NCBI GenBank assembly: GCA_017590115.1
Contig: JAGGNK010006559.1
Span: 11,362,162 to 11,426,161, forward strand
Source: Montifringilla adamsi
Taxonomy: Eukaryota > Chordata > Aves > Passeriformes > Passeridae
Direction: 5' to 3'
DNA length: 64,000 nt
Shown here in pieces: positions 23,903-37,643 of the stretch; the first letter of the stretch is position 1; the number at the start of each line of letters is the position of its first letter. The notes beneath the pieces were generated by a model that was not told the origin of the DNA, made no database searches, and saw only the letters and a program-made list of their open reading frames with translations. The position numbers and the translations under genes were made by a program.

Positions 23903-24477
23903 TGTACTAGCTTGAAAGCAAACCGGTGGGAGATTCTGAGTCAGAAATACAATTTGATAGGGAAATTAAAATAAAGGCAGAAATTTAACTGTATTTAACT
24001 GCATTGTCACTGACAGTGACAACCTGATACCCTGTGGGTTAGGGTAGTGGTAGCAGTCTGATTAACTGGTGGCTGCAGTCCTTTTGAAGTGACAGATGTG
24101 GTTCTGTTGAAGAAGTGATCTGTTGAAGCAGTGATCCTGTAGAAGGGTCTAGTCTTCATCTAAAGGTCCAGTGGTCCAGTGGTTAGGGAGCTCTTGCCCT
24201 CTGGAAATCCAGTAGGGAAAGACAGCCCGTAGTGTTCCAAATCTCAGATTATATCCAGGAAGGAATGCTTTGTTCCTCTCCCTGGGCAGAGCATCTCAAA
24301 GTGGGATGATGTAGCTTTATGAGTCATGAAGTGAGACTTGATGGCCCATTAGCAGAAGATATTCCCAGAGGGAGTTATCAGGGATGAGTCTTGGAAGAGA
24401 TAAAGAATACTGCTCCACCTGTTTTTAACAGCCTATGAAGATGGTAATAGAATACATGCCTTTGTTTACATCTTACA
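23903..24477 (-). mobile_element. Probable ERV LTR, passerine type
   Basis: Read on the minus strand it starts TGTAAGATGTAAAC and ends near ...GCTAGTACA, giving possible TG...CA ends. A TATA-like TATAAT (complement of about 24248-24253) lies upstream of a decayed polyadenylation region near 23985-24000. The length of about 575 bp suits an LTR. Flanking bases (GATGAG on the left, GTGACA on the right) do not form a clear target duplication, so the boundaries are approximate or the site has decayed. It carries no coding sequence. Confidence 0.55.
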
Positions 24478-25680
24478 GTGACAGTAAGATAATGCAAGAC
24501 AATGAATGAGTCTGAATTCATTATTATACAGTAAGTTATTCACCTGCTGGCAATAAAAAAATTGATGTCTGAATAACAAAAATGGCAGCTGGGACCGTCA
24601 TTCTGATGAAAATGAAGCACTTCTTGTGTACTTGAGAGCTATGTCAAGTGTGATTACATTCCAAAGTAGCCAGTTTTCTCCTCTTTTGTCTGAGCCCCTT
24701 TCTATTTCTTGTTTATTTTTAAAATTTGGAAATACTCTCAGGAGTGCTTACGACAAACATAATTTACACCAGCTCACAAATGCTTCTGATTGCACTTAGT
24801 CAGACCTGTTATTGCGAACAGAATTGAGCCAGAAGGTTAATGGTAGCACAGAGTGCATATGTCATCATATTGCTAGATGTTGATTATACTCAAGCTTTGT
24901 AAAAGACACCGATGATAGAGGATGAGCTATCACAGATGGATACTATAAGATGTTCTGTAAATAGTCTTGGAAGCAGTGAGTACTGCCTGGCTATGATGAT
25001 CTCTGTATATTTCACCTTACTCTGCCATACTAAGACCTATAAACTTGTGGCGATTTGTGACTTCTATATTAATTCTTAAGAGGTAATGTCTCTCAATGAT
25101 GGCAGGATAATGTCAGAAAGAAATCTTAGGATCAGTATGGTTATTCTTCTGTTAGCATATAGCAGCAGAAGGATTGTATTTAAAGAGGAATGCAACTTTA
25201 CACAGAAGAATATGGCAATGTCAGAGTTAGTGGTAAGTAACTAGCTATGGTATCTATCAGTAGAAAGTTATGATATCGGATTATACAAAATATTAATGCC
25301 ATGAATGGGTTGAACATAACCATGGCACTGCCAAGAAGGAATGAAGCACATGTCCTGACCCATGCTGACTGTGACTGATAAGGCTCAGCCTGGCACTGTC
25401 AATAGAGGACTGGGGTTCAGGAAAATCTGGAGCTGATTGCCTGTTTCTTTCCAGCAGGACATGAGCAGATCAGACACAGATTTAAATGAAAACAATCTCT
25501 CCATTTGGGAACTAAATCAAGAAAACTGTGCATTGCTGCTTATCAGCTAAATAGAAATCTAATCCTAGATATGTAAGTGCTATAGGAACTTAATATTGGC
25601 CCTTTTAGTTGTTGGAAACATATGGTTTCTATTCATGGAGTCAGTATTGTTTGTTTTTCCCATCAATTTTGTACATTGTG
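24478..25680. other. Unannotated sequence
   Basis: No gene or interspersed repeat that I can name. Confidence 0.6.
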
Positions 25681-25748
25681 TATATATCTAATTATATCTA
25701 TATCTATATCTATCTATATCTATCTATATCTATATCTATATCTATCTA
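25681..25748. repeat. (TATCTA)n microsatellite
   Basis: Mixed TATCTA and TATC units. The repetitive 61-codon frame through it (YIYIYLSISI-type) is an artefact of the repeat. Confidence 0.95.
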
Positions 25749-26913
25749 CCCAGGAACAGTGTATGCATACACATTTTCAGGAATCATACTGTAATTGACC
25801 ACAATAAAATGATGACATTTAACTTTATCAAGAGCAGGGTGACAGTCTACTCCGTAGTCTCAGTCTAACATTTACTCTGCATGAACTACACACTTACATT
25901 TAATAATTCATTTATTCATGAACAACCAGTAGATAAGTCCCTTATTCTGTGTTTCAATTAAAATAAATAAGTGACCATATAATGTGTGTCCTAGAAAATG
26001 GAAGACAAGTCATTATTCTTCTGAAAGAAACTTTGAAGGGCAATGGAGATTGCAAACTTGTACTATTGTGTTTAGAGGATGTACTTGCACAAGGCCTCTG
26101 AAACTGCATACTTTCAAAAATGGATTTAATAGACTCTTTCATTGTTCCAATTTATTAGTGGGCTGACACTGCAAAATGGTATCTCCTCTATTATTTGTGT
26201 TCAACTTGGCCAGAATCCCGTTGTGCAATTACATAGGGAGAGAGAGCATTCCCTTCTCATTCCCTTCTGATGTTCTGCCTCCTCCAAATATTAGTTTTGA
26301 ATGTGTGTGGTTAAAGCAGTCTAGACAGGTATGCAAGTTGATTGACTGAGTGAATCTAAATTAGAAGGAGAAGATGTAAAAATAATAAGTAGGGTCAGAG
26401 AAGTGGACAGAATGTTATAGTGTATAGAGAGGGCTATATATAAAAATACTATATGTCTATAAAATCCTTTCTGATAATGACTACAATGAGCTGCTGCAAC
26501 CAATCTCATAAAATGCTTTCTACCTGCATCTCTTCCAGAAATGTGTATTTTTTTTTTGACTTTGAAAGATGACATGCAAAGATGGCAATTTCAGCAACAG
26601 AAATTGAGGTCAGACTGCAAAACCTGAAGCCATGTTTTGCTTGGTTTCTAGATCCAGCATATTTTTATAACCAAATAAATAAATAAACAAAAATTCAAAT
26701 TTAACTTACTGAGGGATTTATTCTTTTCATAAAGATCTATAAAAGACGTTGATTATTGCAACTGTTTTATTAGGTGGGAAATATCAAGTTAGAAGCATTA
26801 TTTATCAATATTTGCCTTCTACTATGTTAGAAAGTGTCCAGTAGAGTGTTTCAGATTGTTTTGAATATGTGCAGAGACCTATAAAAAGTTTTGTGCTGCG
26901 TGACATCACATCC
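25749..26913. other. Unannotated AT-rich sequence
   Basis: Nothing recognisable beyond a short (AAAT)n stretch near 26678. Open frames reach 84 codons without family features. Confidence 0.6.
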
Positions 26914-26984
26914 TTTTTTTTTTTTTTTTTTAAGCCCTATAAAAAAAATCAACCCACTGTCCTCCCATTAAAAAAAAAAAAAAA
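26914..26984. repeat. Poly-T and poly-A tracts
   Basis: 18 T at 26914-26931 and 15 A at 26970-26984, about 40 bases apart. The complementary tracts could pair, but they look like independent simple repeats. Confidence 0.85.
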
Positions 26985-28657
26985 GGCAAAACAAAAGAGG
27001 GGGCAGATTCCTGTTTTAAATGTTCTGTCAGAAATTGTTTTAAGTGTCCTGTTTTAAGTGTTCTGGCTGTTCTGCCTGTAGTAGAGGGCATGTCAAAATA
27101 ATTTTCCTGTCCACAGTATTAGGTTGTATTGTACATCTGACTTGTAGACAAGTTACAACATTTGGGGCAGTTCTTTCAGAGCTGGCAACAGTCAAAGAAT
27201 TTGGCATGGTGAGAAAGACAGTCATGGATGCTCAGGATGGAGCTCCCTGTCAGTACATCTTTGAATGATCTGGTACCCCTGCACAGAGCTCCAGCTAGAG
27301 TGTGGGGAGAGAGCCTGTCTGAGAGCTTCTGCGGTCTCAGGTGGCCTCAAGACAATTCAGGCTTTATGAAGTCTGTTGATTTTTAAATTAAGAAAAGTTA
27401 AAGTATGAGAAGGGAATCCATTTGTGAATCTTGCCAACCACTGAATCATGCAGCCACTTGATTATAGTCAAGCCGTTTTCCCTACTCTGATTTCTCTGTG
27501 CATTTTTTTCACTATAAAATATTTTCTTTCTAGCCACTCACAGATACAGAAGATGTATCTTTGAACAAAACCTCTTCTATTTTCTAAAAGCCTTACTGCT
27601 CTCTTTCAGCATTAGACATTGTAATCCTTTTTTCTGCTTCACAGTGGGTTGATATGGAAATGGAATTACAAACAGTATTAGAATGTAGACATGGGCCGAA
27701 AGGTTACCTTTGTTTCCCAAATCAATTGTTGTCTTACCACACAGTCTTAGGCAGCTCATTTTACTTCATCAGGTCCCTAATTCAGCAGAGATATATAGAC
27801 AATACTACCCATCTTAAATTGATTTGAAATGTGATTATATCACATCCCTTCTTTCCTAACTTTCCAAATAGAAGTGGAACTAATATAATCCCTCTCCCCC
27901 AAAATATTACACTTTGTGACATACAAACTCGTGGGATTCACATTCTCTGAACAGAGAGACAATCCTCTCTCTCAGAGTTTTTCCTGGGGAAGCAGAGAAA
28001 TGAATGATCAAAACAATTCTTATCTCATTTGCTGCTCCTGTGTTTGTGTGCAAGTGGAATGTATTCTGGAGATTGTTTACCTGAGGTGACCAATTCCATC
28101 CACGTGTGTGTGTGTTGGGACTCTTGGCTGACAGTCATGTGTTTTCAGCAGTAGTAAGAATTAAGTATGATGTAGTATAGTAGGTATCTCTTGAATATAG
28201 TATAGTAGAATAAATTAATTAATTAGTCTTCTAAATCAATAGAGTCAGATGCATCATTCTTCCCTGCGGCTGGGGTTTCTTGCTTTCATAATCCAAACTG
28301 TCCATGAAAATTCCAAATGTAAGGTCCCCTGAAGCTCTTATTTAAACTTTAGACACATTATCTTTGTTCAATGCCTTTCTATTTGGTGTATGTTGCACAA
28401 AGTAGTGCATTATTTGAAAAATAAGTCTGTTGTATTGCCTAGCATAATAAAAATACTCATCCCAAATTTTCACATATGATTATCTGTACTCATAAGCCTG
28501 GCTATAGATTTCAAGGGGGTGGAGGGAGAACCTGCACTCCTCATTATATTTTCATGAAACGAGTTTTGAAATGGCTACCTGAGGATATGGTTTATCTTTT
28601 TTATTTCCAAGAACCAGTAATATTGAAGGTGTGTAGGATTTCGTACAATGAAAAAGC
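26985..28657. other. Unannotated sequence
   Basis: A short stutter of three 'gttttaaNtgt' units occurs at about 27013-27064. Otherwise no gene or named repeat is seen. Confidence 0.55.
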
Positions 28658-28830
28658 TATTTAGCTTGGAAAATATAATCTTTAAGATTATCACTTCCAA
28701 CCATTGACCCAACACCACCAAATTCACCACTAAACTGTGTCCCTAAGTGCCACATCTGCACACCTTTTAAATACCTTCAGGAAGGGGGACTCAACCACTT
28801 CCCTGTCTGTTCCATAGCTTGAGAGGTCAT
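28658..28830 (-). mobile_element. CR1 LINE 3'-end fragment
   Basis: The antisense CR1 tail shows 'ccaaccattgacccaacacc' (28698-28717), 'accactaaactgtgtcccta' (28726-28745), 'gccacatctgcacacctttt' and 'gactcaaccacttccctgtc'. Order and spacing fit a minus-strand, 5'-truncated CR1. Confidence 0.88.
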
Positions 28831-31800
28831 ATAAGTGCTTGGTAAAACTACACAAATTATAGGTAGTGTTCTGTCTATGAATATGTCTTTAGGGAATACA
28901 ACTTCTACAGATCTTCTTTTTCTTGTAATTAAGTTTTAAAAATAAAAGAAAATCTATAAAAGCAGGGTACTTTCCTTGAAATGGGGTAATTTAGAGTCCT
29001 CCATGAGGTTATTCTGCTGCTTAAGGATTGAGAAACATGTAGTATTTAAGCAGAATAAAATTATATGCACATATGGTTAAGTGAATTTATCTAGCCATAA
29101 CAGTGTAGTCTTATTTTGTAAAAGTAAATGTGCACATTTAGACCAGAATGATGTCTCTTTTAGTAGAAGGGAAGTATTCCAAAAGGGATTCTATTCCACA
29201 TTTAAGGCTTCTGCACAGGAGGCAGCCAACACTGCAAATCCAATAATGATATTGAAATTACTCACACAACCCTACTGGCAACTGATCCAGAAGGTTTTAT
29301 TACTTATGTTGATTGTGTTCATGCCTTTTATATCCTTCTGTTGCTAAGTCACCATTTAAAGCAGAATTTTCTCAAAATTATGACTTTCATGCATGCATTA
29401 TGTAATATCTAAGCTTGAGTCTCAAACCTGTCAAATTCTCCTTTGTCAACTAACATCAAATAGCATTGGAACTTTAGATAGCAGAAAAAATGCCCTATTT
29501 TTAAAAGCAAATTCCCTAAATGACAGAGCAGGATAGCACAATTTACAAGAGTTAGAAGTAACAGTTCGTCCTTCTGCTCTATATATGTACCAGATCTGGT
29601 CATCACTGGATCTCCATTAATCTACAGTAACTGAAGATACAGCCTGATTTTCTTGATATTACACTATATTAAGTTTATTATGCATTAGCTATTAATTTAG
29701 AAGGTGAATTTAAAATAGGAAACATATTTTTGCATTTGTAGATGAAACATTAGTCAAAAAGAAAAGTGTGCAGGAGCTTAACATATTCTTAGTTAATGCC
29801 ATTTGCATGCCGATTTTAAATTGTTTCCCATTTCCTCACTACACTGTTAATATCATGCTATTTCTCCCTGTCGTTACTCAGCAGAATGGTTGTATTTTTT
29901 TTTCCCTGAGGTTTTATTTGCTTTATTTATTCTGAACTACATTGAAGCATTGCAACTCAAAAATATATGAAAGAAACATAAACTAAAACCTGTTACTTTA
30001 AATATTTAGTTTATACAGTCATAAAAGTGTGATCATTGTGCCATAATTATGCTTCATTACGCAGTCAGTTTTAAAAGAAGCCTTATAATTTATAAAAGCC
30101 TTAATAGAGATAGAAATCCAGATATTTGTTGTACACAATTATTTTCTCTGGGGAAAAATGATTTGTGAAATGTAAAGGTAATGACAGTGAAGAAAAGGCA
30201 AGGGTTTTGCACCTCATGCTGTTAGACTTACTTTATTTCAGTTGCAAACTTTGCTATTCTAAAATTTTTAAATAAAGTTCTAATATAATCATGTCACTTC
30301 CACAATTCTTATCTAACTCAGCTCCCACTATTAACATCCATAGAAGAGATGAATAGATTTTCTTGTCACCTTGGTAAACCCTTTGTAGAAGTAATTTATA
30401 CTGTTAACTGATTTAAAATGCAACCTCAAGCAATTATGGAAAGGCGCAGGATTTCTTTAGATGTATAAAGTAAGCTAGTTTTCAGAAGAGGAAATTTCTT
30501 CATGGAACTGTTTGCAACTGTGCTATTTACACTTCCCTTTATTCTCGTTTATTTGCATTGCTGTCAGCGAGCTTTTTCCCGTTGATACTCTTCACCTAAT
30601 TCATGGAGGTGCTGCAGAGCTCGTGCTTAAGGTTGCAAAAATAGAGTACTGAATAATCAGGCATATATTTTATGTCTGTTATAAAACTCTAAACACATAA
30701 ATGGATCCAATAAACTCTGCTGGACAGTTTTGGTGTATGTCCAGTACATTTTAATGCTATATTAAAAATCTCATGTCAGAGTTCTTAATTTATTTTTCTC
30801 CTACATTTCTCATTTGGGTTGAATTGCAATAATATATTTTCATCATATTTTCACATAATCCTGCCTTTTTCAGAGCTGAGACCAAGATCTATTTTCTTAA
30901 AATTTTGATAATGTTTTCTGAATGTCTTTTAGAAAATATTTACAGCTACTGCCTTTGAAACACATTCCACAGCTGCCAGCTCTTATGTATGATAAACGGA
31001 CAGTGCAATGTTAAGCACTTAAAAGCTCTAAACATAGGGACCAATGTACTCTGCTTTTCTTAAAAGCAGCAGTACTGAACTTCCCAGTTTAGAATCTCCA
31101 GCTTGTAGTTACTGTAGTTTTGGGGTGAGGGAAACTGAAATTTTGAATGTGCCCAGAAAAACATGAAGTTATTATCATTTTAAATATGTCAATGATCACA
31201 GGTATATTGTAACGACTGGTGAGAAGAAATTAGAAGAAAAATGTAAGAGTGGATCAGAAGAATGACTGGAAGTAAAAATCAACATATTTCAGATAAATCT
31301 CAATCATAACCAATTGATGACTTGTCTAGCTGTATGAGAAAATTAAGTTTCTTTTAAATATGTACCAAGATTAGTTGAATCAGAAGTTAAAATCAGCCAC
31401 CAACATGTGTTCAGTTTCATCGCTTGGCTTTTGTTTTCTTTATTTTAGGCAAGCCAAAGAACTCCATCTACAAATCAGAGGTTAATTTTGACTATATTGC
31501 CCATTTATTGAGAAAAAGATATTTTTAAAAAAAGTTATAGAAAATATTATTAATTTCCTCTCCATTCTCTCAAAAGCTCCTAACCTGACAGGTTTAACAA
31601 GCAGATATATTTGTGCCTATCTACACTGCTCTGAATGTAAAACTTTTTCCATTATAATGGGAAACCTGGATAGTTGATCTGGATAGCAATTGAATTTATT
31701 TTTCTTGTCAGTTCTGCCCCAGTGTGCAGAGGAATCATACCTATTCGAATCAACTGAGAAAAACCATGATTATGTCTCTCTTAAAATCATTTTTGATGAT

Positions 31801-34800
31801 TAGACATACAGGAGAATGGTATGCATAGACATGTCATGAGTCTTTTGAAGACAGATTTCTTTTTCATTTTCACTGGGCTTTAATCATTACTTGGATTGTA
31901 AGATCTCAGAATTTTCTGTGCATGTACAGTACCTCTCAACTAAGAATCTGTTAGTGACTGGATCACACTATTCCAGATCATATCAGAGAAAGTTGCTTGG
32001 ACAGTGCGAAGTGAGCAATTTAAAGCAACTAGGACTTTTCTCCCAATTTTGGCTGTAACAAAAGATTTGAAAAAATAAAATTCAGTCTATCTCTAAAGAA
32101 TTATCACCAAATGTATGCTGCAATTTGAAAAACAGAGATAATATCTAGATGTGTGTATTTTTCTTAAATTAGTCTAACGATTAATCTTATTTTTACCAAT
32201 ACTTAGTAATAAATTTTTAATTTCTAAATAGGTATTTTTAAACAAGGAGTGAAAAAAAAAAAACCCTCTTAAATTAACTATGCATAGTGTTATAGAAATA
32301 CACACTGATATAAAAATATTTTCCCAGATTCTGGACTGATGAATAAAAGTGGCATTAACCTTCTTTAAACAGATACAAAAATTTTCCAGCTATAAATGAA
32401 TGGAAAAGGATTTTCTAAATCCATGACATTTGAACATTAAACAGAAAAGAAAGAGAGACATTATCCACTAGACTGAAATAGAAGAGCAAAATCAATCTAT
32501 ATATAAAACAGTAAAGGATATAATGATAGGACCACATCATAGGTATAAGTCCCTGGCCAAATATTTTATTTTATCCTTTCCCCAGAACAAACAGTTTAAT
32601 TAACCAGGGGCATAAATTGCTGAATTAGTTATTTTTGAGAGGTTCATTCTTATTAGTGAGGCATTATATACAGAACAATTACATAATAATTAAAGACTTG
32701 CAGACGTTGGAGTATTTCTGAAAAAGGTTCTAATGAATAAATCTGTTTTAACAAAATATCCTCATTGAAAAAATGCTCAGTTGTGCCAGTTGACTGGCTA
32801 GCATCACGTGGTGAGACATGAAGCCGTGAGGCGTTGCTTCTGAGAGCAGCACGAGTTACACAACAGGCACCATAGAGCTCAAAGTATGAGGGGCTTGAGC
32901 AGCCCTTCACTGTATGAACTCCCCAGGCTAAACCCCCACACCCACACCAGTCTGGGCTGAATCTCTTCCCTTTTGATGCTGCTACCCACTATGGTAGCTT
33001 AATGCGTCTCATACTAAAGCAGCTTGTGTGAATACGGATGATGATTAGACTGTCAGTCAGCCCAGAAGCTAGAAGCCAAAAGCCACCCATATGGCATAGT
33101 CTCTTGGATTCCTGAGAAGTGGAATGATCCATGTATTTGGGGGGAGGAGGAAGAGATGCCAATAGGAATGGAGAATATAGTCTGTAATCAAACCATGTTG
33201 CTGTAAATGATATAGTTCCTCTCTGCTGATTTGGGCTGAATATTGAAAAATCCAACTGCCACAGCAATGTCAGTCAGCACTTACCATACTCTGTTAATTT
33301 CAGGACTACACACCATATGGAAAGCAAAGAATTTAGAAGGTAGAGGGAATTAGTAAACTGCAACTAAACCTGGGGGTTTAATAAATTCATTAAAAATGCA
33401 TAATGGCAAGTTTAGGACAGAAAGAGTCAGCACATTGTCCAAACAAAGGAAATATCTGCACAGGTCTACAAAAGTTTTACCAGGGAAAAGAAAAGCAGAA
33501 GATAATAAAGCAGAATAGGCAGCATATAAATTAATGCATTCATTATTTAAAAAATCATGGTTTAATTTATTTAGAAATTGAAATACAAATAACCTCTAAA
33601 ACTAAAACTTTTTTTAAAAGGTTCAGTTCAAAGAAAACTTTTTACACAACAGTATCTCTGTTGGCAATATATTTAGTCTGTAAAATATTGATGATCACCT
33701 ATGCTGGTGGTTATTATATCAATCCTGTGTGACTCAGATATTATCAGGGTTTGCACAGGTGCTTTGATTTGTCTACTGACTAAAGATAGGATCAAAAGGC
33801 TTTGTCAGTGAAGCTGTTTCTGTAACCATGTGATTGCTTTTCTATTAATTAAGTATTTGAACTTAGTACAAATGACTTGAGAGACTCCTGTATTCATTTA
33901 GTAGATAAAATAAAAATAGCTTGTAAACATTTTAGAATAAATTTTTATTAAATTCAACCTCTTTCTTTTAAAATCATCATGAGATTAAGCTTTTGCTTTA
34001 ACATTTTTTCACAATAATCCAGTATTTAACAAAATGTAAACAAAGGTGACTTTCTAGAATTATTCTCCAAATAGAAGTATATAGTAGGAAAATATTTCAT
34101 TTTAAAATGACATATTTCCTGTTTGTTACTCTTCCTTTCTAATCTAATGTCAACAAATCCTTCTATGCTTATATGCCTTTGGGATTTATCTGTGGCTCTT
34201 ACAGATTTTGTCACTGGACTTTAGGGAAAAATGACTTGCAAGATTAGCAGGACTGGAAAAATGAACATCTGTTGGAAAAATGAACAGCTGCCTGTCTGAG
34301 TTGCATGATGAGTAATCTGTTACTAAACATTTTCCTCACAAGTAGATTTCATTGCAATTAATATAATCTATTTAGTGTTCTTTACTGACTTAAGAATTTT
34401 AACTAGAATTCCAAAAAGCAACCCACAAACCCCCCACAAAAAGAGACATACCATTCCCACAAACAAAGAAAAAACCCCAGGAAAGTAATTTTCACTGTCT
34501 GAGTTCTGTATTGCAATCTTTCATTGTAAAAATCAAATTTTTCTTTTTTCTTTTTTTTTTCACTGCTTATTTAGCATTATTGATAGTCTGCTTATTTTCA
34601 AAAGTTTCATTTATTCTTAAAAATAAGTTTCATTCATTCCCATTATTGCTGACAGCAAATAGGTTTACTTATTTTATGTATGCTTTTCAAATTTCCAGTG
34701 CAAGAAAGGATGTTCTTCTCCTTCAGGCTAACAAAATAATGAATGACATTTGAGTGAGACAAAGATTTGTCTTTAGGTGAACTCTGGAGCTATATGTCAA

Positions 34801-37643
34801 CCTCTGAATCCCCAGAGGAAGAAAAGTTATTCTTTCATCATTTTTCTGTAGCTTCTGGTGAAGAGGACATCTTGATGTGAACAGGAAGATGCTACAGAAT
34901 TATTATCTACTTTTTAAGTTAGAACAGCTTGAAGTTAAGACCAGCAGAAATGCACAAATCTGCATGAAACTTCTGGCGCTTTGTTACAGCTAGTTACTCC
35001 AACATTTCAAAATATATGGTGTCCTTTTCCTTGCTGCATCTTCATATTGGGCATGTTCATAATTGTGAAGGAAGGAAGGGAGGAAAGGATGGCCAGTGAC
35101 TTTTATCTATATGAAAGAAAAATCTGTGCACCCATATTTTATGCCAGAAAGGGGTGGCTTGAACAGCAGGTTGGACTTAAAATGTTGTTTTGAAGAAAGA
35201 TGAAAACTTTTACAAGGAGAGGTTTTGCTGTCAGCATGAGGCTTGATTGTCAGCCAACACAAGAACATCTGGTGTTATATGTCATGTTGAAGGAAATCAT
35301 ACCTAGTCTCCAGCCACCAGGTCAGATTAGAGTCTGTGTCTTACTTGCTGGCTCCAGAAGGATTGTTTGCACATGGTAGGGCACTTGAAATGTCCCAATG
35401 GTCCCTTTGTGATCAGACAACAGACCCAGGTCCATGATAATGAAATTAGCACTTAGAGGTGTATGTTTATTGGACTGGTTTTAGTTTCCATTAACAGGGT
35501 GAAAAGCCAAAGATCACATAAAGGAGATTTGCTATATATCTCTTGACAGAATTTTTTTTTTTAAATTTTTCTCCTAGACAACATATTGCAACAGATTTAT
35601 TTTTCAGTGTTAAAGTTGCATACAAGCTTATCCATGCAGTTAGTCCCCTGCTTTTCTGTGTTTTAGTATTTATAACATTTATTTAATCCTTTATTATGAA
35701 TGGTCTTATAATCTACTATTAGTTTCACAATAACTTTTCATTTTACCTGTAATAGAACATGTATTTCCATATTTTAATAGTTCTACTTCAAACAAACAAA
35801 AAACCCAAACCCACAAAAATCCCCTAAGAAATGTCAACAACAAAAGACCCAAGGTGTGGTTTTCAGAGCATTCAAGCATAACAACTCTAGATTTGATTTA
35901 GTGATTGAGTCTTACTGAGATAAAAGGAAATGTATTTTAACAAAAACATTTAATGAGTAGTTATACTGATTGAATACCTTTATGGTGCCACTGCTTGCAT
36001 TACTCTTATTTTTCTTCACCTTATATGAATTATTTTTAGTACCTCTCACTCTTCTAGAGTACTACTAGTTTTACTGTCATTCCTCTTTTCAATTTTTAAG
36101 ATTTTTTTTTAAATTCACTGATTCCTTTCTCAAGGGAATGTGTGCAAAAATAATGTTCTTAGTTACATTAATGTGAAAAATCTGTCATTTTCTCAGACAG
36201 AGACAAAATATAATTTCTGTGTTGCATGAATAGGATATAGAAGAGTATGTGGGACATTGAACAGTTCTGTTAAGAAGATTTTGCTCAGTTGAGAGATCAA
36301 CATGATCACCTAATTGTACTAAAATTTACCATAAATACTAAAGGAAAACATCAAAAAGCTGCAGCACAAAATAGCTGATTGTAAATGATGTTATTTCTGA
36401 GTAGAGGTAAATGCTTCAATTTTGTAGAGAAGGAACTGGCTGGGTCACCTCTAAATGAATATATATAAAGATTTTGAATATTGTGAGAAACTTTTGATAG
36501 TATTCTGGTTTCCATCGTAAAGAGAAATGAAGATGGTTCTGCAACTATAAATTTACATGGAAAGACAGGAAGGAAAAAGAAAAGGTAAAAGAAGAAAGAA
36601 GGCAGAGTTTGGAAATAAGTCTAAAATGTGTAAAATCTTTTAGAGAATTAGACTTCATAATTCATTCACTCAGTTCCCCTTAAGACTGAGCCTTTTTCTT
36701 TATTTAGACTCACAAATTTTCAAGATGATTGACTGCTTTAGGAATATTGAGACAATTGTTCCCAGCTTTCCCTTTGTTGAAAATATTCAAAATCAAATGG
36801 CTCTGAAAAGCATTTTAAGGGAATTTTCAGGCATTCTCATTAATAACTGCAGTACTTATGATACTTGACTGACTACCTGTCTGAAGAGTGGAAGAGTTCA
36901 TTTCTTGATCAACACTGTAACATTTCTAAAGCATCTATTTTGTTTTATGTCTAATTCTGCCAGTGTTCTTGGCTTGTGTATTTTTCTTGATTCTTTTTGG
37001 TAAAAATGAGCTGAACATAACCCAGGCACAATTTTTTTTTGTTTCTAGAATCTCAACAAAACTGAATTGGAAACCTTTAGTAATTTTGGTGAATGGATTG
37101 CTTAAATATTTGTCTCTAAATTGTACGCAAAATGTTATATTTTTGCTCACTCCTTGACCAACCTTGTTACGTATAAAAGGGAAGAATTCTTGCAGTACTC
37201 TTATTTTGACAGAGAAGAACAAATTATTGAAACAGTATTTGTTTTTCCATATTTCTCTTTTATTCAGTTTGTAGTGAGTGATAGCATCTTTTGTGTTGTG
37301 CATACCATTGCCTAAGCTATTTATTTATTTCTGACCTCAAGCAGAATTTGCCATTTACAGCTGTTTTTTCATGGAAACTCACCCTGCATAATTAACAGTA
37401 TCACATCCCTCTAATCATCAAAGTGCTATATTATTGGTAACTGTGTTCTTCAGCTTTCTCCTCTGTTTATTTGCATTTACTAATCTCTGTGTAAATGCAC
37501 AAAGCTTAATTCTCAAGAAATTATGAACATAACCTGGTGTATTATTGACCAAAAAAAGAGTTACCTCCTTGAAACTCTTCTAATGATTTAGTTTGTAATG
37601 CTGAAAATATTAAAGTAATGTTTCCTAAGGCAAAGTTTAGCGT
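28831..37643. other. Long repeat-poor stretch without recognised genes
   Basis: Nearly 9 kb in which I recognise no CR1, LTR or gene. The longest frame (122 codons, 36935-37303, minus) is rich in Lys, Asn and Phe, as chance AT-rich frames are. A GC-elevated patch at about 32780-33280 is unassigned. 29750-31100 has the texture of conserved non-coding DNA, including an octamer ATTTGCAT at 30551-30558. That impression is inference only. Confidence 0.5.
37469..37499. repeat. Octamer plus 9-bp inverted repeat
   Basis: TGCATTTAC (37472-37480) and GTAAATGCA (37491-37499) are exact reverse complements with a 10-base loop. The left arm overlaps ATTTGCAT (37469-37476), the POU-factor octamer sequence. 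Regulatory function is not shown. Confidence 0.6.

Noticed and set aside
25609..25794. 61-codon frame with a YIYIYL/SISISI stretch
   Set aside because: Translation of the TATCTA microsatellite.
26914..26984. Poly-T then poly-A as a possible designed hairpin or terminator
   Set aside because: Simple homopolymers with no conserved stem or transcript context; vertebrate Pol II does not use such terminators.
36935..37303. 122-codon minus-strand frame
   Set aside because: Lys/Asn/Phe/Ile-rich composition typical of chance frames in AT-rich DNA, with no motif or splice context.
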